The notes beneath the pieces were generated by a model, which saw nothing but the letters and a program-made list of their open reading frames with translations, was not told where the DNA came from and did no database searches. Below are positions 58,967 to 64,000 of a stretch of 64,000 nt of DNA, piece by piece. The position numbers and the translations under genes were made by a program. Positions within the stretch are counted from its first letter, which is position 1. Each line of letters opens with the position of its first letter. The DNA is from Candidatus Uabimicrobium amorphum (lineage in GTDB: Bacteria; Planctomycetota; Uabimicrobiia; Uabimicrobiales; Uabimicrobiaceae): contig NZ_AP019860.1 in the NCBI RefSeq assembly GCF_009002475.1, positions 6,028,501 to 6,092,500 of the forward strand, given 5' to 3'.

Positions 58967-59578
58967 ATGAAGAACTTTATGGCTATAATATTTTTCCTGT
59001 CTATATCTGTTCTTACCGCCGAGAGTATACAGATTACAATGATTGCTGATATAGAAAGTGTGACCGGAAATTCATTTGGGACAGCGAGTGCCGGTAACCA
59101 AATGACTCTAGTTTTGACGGGTGATTTCCCCACAAATGGGGTTGTGGACAACGGACGTTTTGATTTTGCAGATCCTGCATCTACATTTACCATTTCTACT
59201 TCTGGCTATAACGCCAGTGCTACCGGGGTTGAGCTTTTCCAATTTTTCAATCCCGGTGCGCCTAACGGAATCGAAACTCAAGTAGGTGTTGTTGCATCTG
59301 ACCAGGGAGTTTCCTTAAACGATGGCAACCAGTTCAACTTTATCGCTGGTTTTTTTGGCGGAACGCATGACTTAAGTACCTTAATTGATCCTAATGTTTT
59401 AAATGCAAATTTTGTCTCTTTTGATAATGGAGGGGCAATTATCAATGGTAATGATCGCTTAGAACTTACTGTTACATCTTTTACCGCTGTGTCAACCGTT
59501 CCAGAACCATCTACCTACATGGCTATCTTGCTTGGATTTGCGATGTTATTTGGCTTAAGGCGTAAAAATAACCTCTAA
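58967..59578 (+). CDS. PEP-CTERM sorting-domain exported protein
   Basis: A signal peptide (FMAIIFFLSISVLTAES) precedes a Gly/Asn/Thr-rich, strand-forming exported body of about 155 residues. The C-terminal tripartite PEP-CTERM signal comes last: VPEPS motif, hydrophobic helix (TYMAILLGFAMLFGL) and basic end (RRKNNL). Such proteins are processed by exosortase and often belong to the extracellular matrix along with polysaccharide loci. No exosortase is in the window. The ribosome-binding site AAGGAG lies five bases before ATG 58967. The gene and its terminator are enclosed by long inverted repeats. Confidence 0.93.
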   Translation: MKNFMAIIFFLSISVLTAESIQITMIADIESVTGNSFGTASAGNQMTLVLTGDFPTNGVVDNGRFDFADPASTFTISTSGYNASATGVELFQFFNPGAPNGIETQVGVVASDQGVSLNDGNQFNFIAGFFGGTHDLSTLIDPNVLNANFVSFDNGGAIINGNDRLELTVTSFTAVSTVPEPSTYMAILLGFAMLFGLRRKNNL

Positions 59579-59594
59579 TGTACTAAGAACATTC

Positions 59595-59637
59595 ATTGAA
59601 AGTCAAAAGAGGCAATTTTTCTCTATTGACTTTCAAT
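59595..59637 (+). terminator. Stem-loop after the PEP-CTERM gene
   Basis: ATTGAAAGTCAA pairs with TTGACTTTCAAT over a ~19-base T-rich loop, 17 bases after the stop. Confidence 0.7.
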
Positions 59638-59720
59638 AACACATACCATGATCCGAAAATTTCCATAGCTTTTAGCATATTCTATACTATATTTATGCAA
59701 AGGCTTATTTATTTGCATTG

Positions 59721-59814
59721 CTGGAAATGTCTATCTGTCGCGAATTTGGAAGAACGGGCGGACACAAGGTCCGCCCCTACAACGCATGTTGTTAAAGATA
59801 GATAAACATTATGC
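59721..59814 (-). repeat. Right inverted-repeat arm flanking the PEP-CTERM gene
   Basis: Inverted copy of 58676-58770, with the matching hairpin GGGCGGAC-ACAAG-GTCCGCCC and the outer end ATTATGC. The loop sequence differs from the left arm. It also fills the space between two convergent gene ends (59578 and 59843). Confidence 0.85.
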
Positions 59815-59842
59815 GATTTGTAAATAATATTGATGAATGATA

Positions 59843-60814
59843 CTATATTTGACTGCGCATATTTTCGTGTAGTTCATGTAAGGACTGTAGTCCTGAAACA
59901 AAGACTGCCACATCAAACGTTTCCAACGAAATATTGCGTATTTCTTGGTATAACGTTGTTCTTTCCTCCAGTAATTCTTGGGCCAAAGGATGCAATATTT
60001 TCTCCAATTCTTCCTTGCTGCGCTTCGTAAAATCATCCAGTACAAGGTCCATATTTTGTAGGGCAAGGCTAATAACTTCGTTGGTAAAATCTTCTTCTTT
60101 TAGTTCGCGTTCAAGAGTATTGAGCACGTTGCTAATGCGCCCAAGGACTTGCCCTTGAAACAATATATTGCGCATTGTTCCTAGTTCTGCAAACACACCA
60201 TCCCATGTTGCCATCAAATCCATCATTCCCACAATGACCATACCCATGTTATACGATAAATAAATGCGGTTCTCTGTTTGGTTTGTCATTTTGGGATACT
60301 CGCTGACTAGTTCACTATAACGGTTCGCCACGTAAAACTGTTGAATATCAAATGCAAAAAATTCTTTGAATTTCTCATAGTAAGGAAGTGTAGAGATCAT
60401 AGTGAAAATGTCGTCCCATAACATTAAGGATAGCTCCACAATTTGTCGTTCTTCTTCGTTGAGTTTTTCATACTCAATATACTCGCTGTTGTGAGGGATT
60501 TTGTATAGCTCTTCCAGAAGTTTAAAATTACGGTATTTGGGATTATCGGCAAGGTCATCATACAGTGTAATCCACATGCCAATTTTTGTTTTGGCAACAA
60601 TAAGATCCTCTACATACTCTGAAGAGACACACGATAAGGTCACATAACTGTAACCAATGGGAAGAAAACGCAAAAATAGGGTGGAATTACGGTCTTTAAA
60701 CAATGGGTACTTTTGTAGAATAGCGGCAATTTTGTTGGAAATTCTTTGCAGATCGAATTGCTCTTTACTCAGTTTTTGTATATGAGGAGGAAACACGATT
60801 GATGTAGAAGGCAT
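59843..60814 (-). CDS. Class-I terpene synthase-like protein with intact metal motifs, 323 aa
   Basis: This is an all-helical protein of typical bacterial terpene cyclase length. The Asp-rich motif reads YDDLAD (Asp86, Asp87, Asp90). The second metal motif fits N-x3-[ST]-x3-E: Asn229, Thr233 and Glu237 in SNVLNTLERE. An Arg-containing segment upstream (VANRYSELVSEYP) may hold the diphosphate sensor. Overall identity to known cyclases cannot be judged by eye. It lies downstream of a shorter-motif paralogue and a Ser/Thr kinase in one minus-strand run, and converges on the PEP-CTERM gene. Other all-helical folds remain possible if the motif matches are chance, but two correctly spaced motifs make that less likely. 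Confidence 0.68.
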   Translation of the reverse strand: MPSTSIVFPPHIQKLSKEQFDLQRISNKIAAILQKYPLFKDRNSTLFLRFLPIGYSYVTLSCVSSEYVEDLIVAKTKIGMWITLYDDLADNPKYRNFKLLEELYKIPHNSEYIEYEKLNEEERQIVELSLMLWDDIFTMISTLPYYEKFKEFFAFDIQQFYVANRYSELVSEYPKMTNQTENRIYLSYNMGMVIVGMMDLMATWDGVFAELGTMRNILFQGQVLGRISNVLNTLERELKEEDFTNEVISLALQNMDLVLDDFTKRSKEELEKILHPLAQELLEERTTLYQEIRNISLETFDVAVFVSGLQSLHELHENMRSQI

Positions 60815-60884
60815 GGCATGCTCAACTTTCGCAAGCGATTTTTTTTGTAGTTAAGGACAATATTTTGCAGCGAATCTGCGTTGA

Positions 60885-61910
60885 TTAGACAACATCTATT
60901 TTGTCTATGTCATCCCAGTGGATGTAATGAATTTCTCCATTATCATAAAAACCATCGAAAAGATGATGAAGAGCTTTTAAACCACGGGCGAATTCATGTA
61001 CGCAAAAAGTGGTAATGGAAGATGTTGTGATTTCTCGGTAAAGTTTTTCAACATCTAAGTGTATTTTCTGAATCACCGGGGCAAATATTTGTTGGAGTTC
61101 ATCGTTGGTTTTTTTATGAATTTGCGTGGGGAGTAACATATGTTCTATGGCAATGGCGATCACTTCATTGCTAATATCTCCACTGCGTATGCTACGCTCA
61201 AGAGTATTCATTACGCGACTAATGCGGCAGATAATTTGCGCCTTGTAAAGTACATTTCTCATCGCGCCAAGTTCATCAAAACGTCCTTCCGTTGTTCCCA
61301 TGAAATCAATCATTCCGTTAATGACGATTCCCATATGATGTGAAAGAAAGGAACGGTTTTCTACTTTATTGGACATTTCCGGATATTTGCGAATGAGTTG
61401 CCAGTAACGATTGGCAATATAAAACTGTTGAATATCGAAAAAGAAAAACTTTTTGAATAAGTGATAGTAAGGTAATTGAGGTATAAAGTTGATAACGTCG
61501 TGCCACAAGTTGGTGCAAAAATGTAAAGTCTCTGCTTGTTCTTTGGACAGTTTTTCAAAATTTAAGTGTTTAGACTGCAAAGGTAACTTATACAATTCTT
61601 CTAGTAAGCAAGTTGTTTGTGAATGCTGTGATGAGTGAGACAGATCAGCGAGTTCATAGTATATTTGAAAAAGTATCTTAAGTTTTACCTTTATCATGAG
61701 AAGATCTTCTGCCCACTTAGGGGAAATACAGTTGAGCATCACATAATTAAAACCAACGGGCACGATATCGAAAAATCTGTCTCTTTTGCAAGAGAGTAGC
61801 GAGGGACTTTCCTGTAACGCAATATCTATTTTGCGATCCATGCGTTCGATATCGAAAAGTTCCTCGTCTAGTTTTGCCAAATGTGGTGGTAATACAGTTT
61901 GTGGAAACAT
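60885..61910 (-). CDS. Terpene synthase-like paralogue lacking both metal-binding motifs, 341 aa
   Basis: It is clearly a paralogue of the next gene: PPHLAKLDEELFDIERM, FFFFDIQQFYIANRYWQLI and LGAMRNVLYKAQIICRIS all align. At the Asp-rich position it reads YYELAD (two Asp replaced by Tyr and Glu). At the second motif it reads RVMNTLERS, where the Asn and final Glu are Arg and Ser. It is therefore probably not a metal-dependent cyclase and could be a regulatory or heteromeric partner. The start is ATG 61910 with AAGGA seven bases upstream; an in-frame ATG at 61955 would overlap the kinase gene. A small hairpin (AACATT/AATGTT) lies just upstream. Confidence 0.7.
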   Translation of the reverse strand: MFPQTVLPPHLAKLDEELFDIERMDRKIDIALQESPSLLSCKRDRFFDIVPVGFNYVMLNCISPKWAEDLLMIKVKLKILFQIYYELADLSHSSQHSQTTCLLEELYKLPLQSKHLNFEKLSKEQAETLHFCTNLWHDVINFIPQLPYYHLFKKFFFFDIQQFYIANRYWQLIRKYPEMSNKVENRSFLSHHMGIVINGMIDFMGTTEGRFDELGAMRNVLYKAQIICRISRVMNTLERSIRSGDISNEVIAIAIEHMLLPTQIHKKTNDELQQIFAPVIQKIHLDVEKLYREITTSSITTFCVHEFARGLKALHHLFDGFYDNGEIHYIHWDDIDKIDVV

Positions 61911-61929
61911 AGCTTGGTCCTTGCTAACA

Positions 61930-64000
61930 TTATTTAATGTTGAAATGCGTGGCATATTCGTTGTATTTTTGTTTCCATTGTTGAAAAGCTTGCGATCTAT
62001 TTAGGTATATTTTGGTGACAATGGCGTTTTTCGCAAGCGCAATATCAAACCAACCTTTGGCTTTTTTTATGTTTTGTTTTGCCTCTTGGGGGGAAATCAT
62101 CGCTCTTTGTAAATAAATGAGTACCATTTCCAGTAAACCGTATACATCGTTTGACACAATCGATTTTTGGGCAATGTAATAGCGACCTAATTTCCGCAAT
62201 ACAAAGCTTTTTTCTATGTGAGCTGTTTTTAACGCTGGCTGTTTTTTTATGACCTTGTTTAAATATTTCAAACTTTCTTCATAGTATTTTTCGTTGTTTT
62301 CTTCTTGCCCAAGCATTTTATATTGCAACGCTTTGAAGAGAAAAAAGTAAGCGTTTTTTCCTTGTTTGGGGAAATGTTTCACAAACTCTTTTACTGTAGC
62401 GCGTGATTTTGTTTGATCGCTGAGCAAAAGGGCACTCTGGTAGCCCATAAGTATCGCTTCGTGTGCTTTTGGGTTGAGTTTGACAGCTTGGCGAAATTTG
62501 TCGATGGCCGTTTGTAGGTGCTTCTCGTTTTGTTCTTTTTGGAAAAATAATAAATATGCTTTGCCCCACACAACATATGGTCTACTATCTCTAGAAGCGA
62601 TAATCATGAGGTTGCCGAAAAGAAAATCGATTTCTTTAATCGAGTCCATCTCTTCTGGTAAAACCCCCGATTGAATGTGGTAAGGAAGAGACCATACCTT
62701 CATACGAATATCAGAATAATCGTTGCCACCCCTCCGATTTTGCCATTTCCTCATATTTTCTTGCCAATTTTGCCCCCAATTTTGCCCAAACGGTTGCTTT
62801 GTGTTTCCGTCTTTTGTCTTGAGTTCTTTTATTTTGTTTTGAGCCTCTTTTAGTTCCTTGCGTGACTTGGCAAGTAGCTTATTTTCCATGGCGGCTCTGT
62901 CTCGATCCCTTTGTTCGATAACTAAAGCTTTTTTTTCGGCCTTTTCCCTTTTCTCATCGGCCTTTTTTCTTTCCTCATCAGCCGTTTTTTTGGCAAGGGT
63001 TATTTTTTCTATTTTTGCTAGGGCATCGCGCTTTTCTTTTTCTATTTTTGTAATGAGTGAGCTTTGATGCCATATATAAACTAACATAGAGACAATGGTA
63101 ATGGCAAAAAAACTAGCGATAGATACCTGTTTATTTTGACGGATCCATTTTGTTCGCGAGGTTTTTACACTTGCTTTAATTGCCGCTCCTTCGAGATAGC
63201 GTTCTAAATCTTGCGCCATCTCTAAAGCACTACTGTAGCGATCTTTTTTCTTTTTCTGTAGACACTTTAGGGCGATATTCTCTAAGTCTTGCGGAATATT
63301 CTTATTGATTTCTCGTGGGTGTGTTGGCTGAACGTTTGTTACGCGATATAGAACGTCCATAGTGTTGTTGCCGGGAAAAGGAACTTGTCCGGTAATCATT
63401 TCATATAGTGTGGCCCCTAAACTGTATATATCCGCTTTTTCGTCAATACGGCTATTTTTCCCTGAAATTTGTTCAGGAGCCATGTACGCCGGTGTCCCAT
63501 TGATTTGTCCTGTTTTGGAAAGCCGTGTTCCTCCGCGAATGGCTTTGGCCAAACCAAAGTCCGTTAAAAAGGGTTCGGATATTTGGTTGAGCATGATATT
63601 GTCTGGTTTGATGTCGCGGTGAATAATATTGTGTTCGTGGGCATAGTGCACTGCCTGGGCTACTTTAGTCATAATGCGCGCGGCTTTGCGTGAGTTGATG
63701 CGTTTCTCTTTGTCGAGTACATCTGCCAAAGACCAGCCACCGATGTAGTCCATGGTGTAAAAGTGATTGTTTTTGTCTCTTCCCACTTCGTAAATACCAA
63801 CAATATTTGGGTGGTTTAATTGCGAAATTGCCTGTGCTTCGCGATAAAAGCGTTTAATGGTGAGATCATTTGCCATTGTCCCTGCCGAGAGAACTTTTAA
63901 GGCAAGTTCACGGTCCCATTCCAGGTCTCGAACTAAAAATACCTGCCCAAAATTTCCTTCGCCCAACTTGCGCATGATTTGGTAACGTCCTATGCGGTGT
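61930..64000 (-). CDS. Ser/Thr protein kinase with transmembrane, coiled-coil and TPR regions (5' end outside window)
   Basis: This Hanks-type kinase has the Gly-rich loop GEGNFGQV, Lys in ALKVL, HRDIKPDN, DFGLA and APEQ. The frame stays open past the last base (reading IGRYQIMRKLGEG), so the true start is beyond 64000. After the kinase domain (about 265 residues visible) come a transmembrane helix (VSIASFFAITIVSMLVYIW), a Lys/Glu coiled coil (ERKKADEKREKAEKKALV) and TPR-like helices (TAIDKFRQAVKLNPKAHEAI, YEESLKYLNKVIKKQPALK). This plan is common in planctomycetes: the kinase faces the cytoplasm and the TPR part the periplasm. The terpene-synthase-like pair follows 19 bases downstream. Confidence 0.95.
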   Translation of the reverse strand, partial: HRIGRYQIMRKLGEGNFGQVFLVRDLEWDRELALKVLSAGTMANDLTIKRFYREAQAISQLNHPNIVGIYEVGRDKNNHFYTMDYIGGWSLADVLDKEKRINSRKAARIMTKVAQAVHYAHEHNIIHRDIKPDNIMLNQISEPFLTDFGLAKAIRGGTRLSKTGQINGTPAYMAPEQISGKNSRIDEKADIYSLGATLYEMITGQVPFPGNNTMDVLYRVTNVQPTHPREINKNIPQDLENIALKCLQKKKKDRYSSALEMAQDLERYLEGAAIKASVKTSRTKWIRQNKQVSIASFFAITIVSMLVYIWHQSSLITKIEKEKRDALAKIEKITLAKKTADEERKKADEKREKAEKKALVIEQRDRDRAAMENKLLAKSRKELKEAQNKIKELKTKDGNTKQPFGQNWGQNWQENMRKWQNRRGGNDYSDIRMKVWSLPYHIQSGVLPEEMDSIKEIDFLFGNLMIIASRDSRPYVVWGKAYLLFFQKEQNEKHLQTAIDKFRQAVKLNPKAHEAILMGYQSALLLSDQTKSRATVKEFVKHFPKQGKNAYFFLFKALQYKMLGQEENNEKYYEESLKYLNKVIKKQPALKTAHIEKSFVLRKLGRYYIAQKSIVSNDVYGLLEMVLIYLQRAMISPQEAKQNIKKAKGWFDIALAKNAIVTKIYLNRSQAFQQWKQKYNEYATHFNIK

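Overview
The window reads as a chromosome segment of a Gram-negative, AT-rich bacterium, most plausibly of the PVC superphylum and probably a planctomycete of the Candidatus Uabimicrobium kind. The placement is inference. It rests on a Ser/Thr kinase with a transmembrane/coiled-coil/TPR tail, a chlamydial OmcB-like cysteine-rich lipoprotein ending in THVY, a PEP-CTERM protein, HEAT and WD40/TPR secreted proteins, and the outer-membrane genes lnt, a wza-like exporter and gmhB. No rRNA, tRNA, phage or CRISPR locus was recognised.

Layout. 1-2.2 kb: the end of a two-component receiver, then an IS4-family insertion sequence with exact ends and an 11-bp target duplication, sitting inside a large imperfect palindrome. 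2.2-15.1 kb, mostly minus strand: housekeeping and envelope genes (metallophosphoesterase, type-4 uracil-DNA glycosylase, a giant AsmA-like protein, gyrA, a C-terminal processing protease) and a tiny Os1348/Nif11-like leader-type protein. 15.7-23.2 kb, plus strand: the OmcB-like lipoprotein, then a compact overlapping operon for a secreted polysaccharide (O-antigen-ligase-like protein, outer-membrane barrel, Wza-like lipoprotein, TPR protein). 23.2-28.1 kb, minus strand: a NatA/NatB-type ABC transporter whose permease carries a beta-propeller insertion and a C-terminal CPBP protease. 28.4-35.3 kb: TPR and WD40 proteins and a secreted subtilisin. 35.7-45.3 kb: CheY/CheX-like pair, clpC, rsfS, a CBM20-esterase, lnt, a cyclic-nucleotide-binding protein and a PQQ-propeller protein. 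45.5-49.2 kb, minus strand: proS, then the run HEAT lipoprotein, ECF sigma factor, gmhB. 49.4-50.6 kb: a thiolase, followed by a palindromic element with a 56-bp tandem array.

The most unusual block is 51.8-58.7 kb. It holds a lipoyl-carrier (GcvH-like) protein, a COG0523 GTPase, two small redox proteins, a radical SAM enzyme, a DUF116-polyprenyl synthase fusion and a prenyltransferase-repeat protein, all on one strand. Together they look like an isoprenoid-centred redox pathway that I cannot assign. Next to it, 59.8-61.9 kb holds two class-I terpene-synthase-like paralogues, one with intact metal-binding motifs and one with both motifs lost, downstream of a Ser/Thr kinase that runs off the window end.

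A theme across the window is that spaces between convergent gene ends carry large or compact palindromes (0.5-2.2, 4.8, 23.2, 45.4, 50.6-51.2 and 59.6-59.8 kb). They probably act as two-way terminators and as landing sites for repeats.
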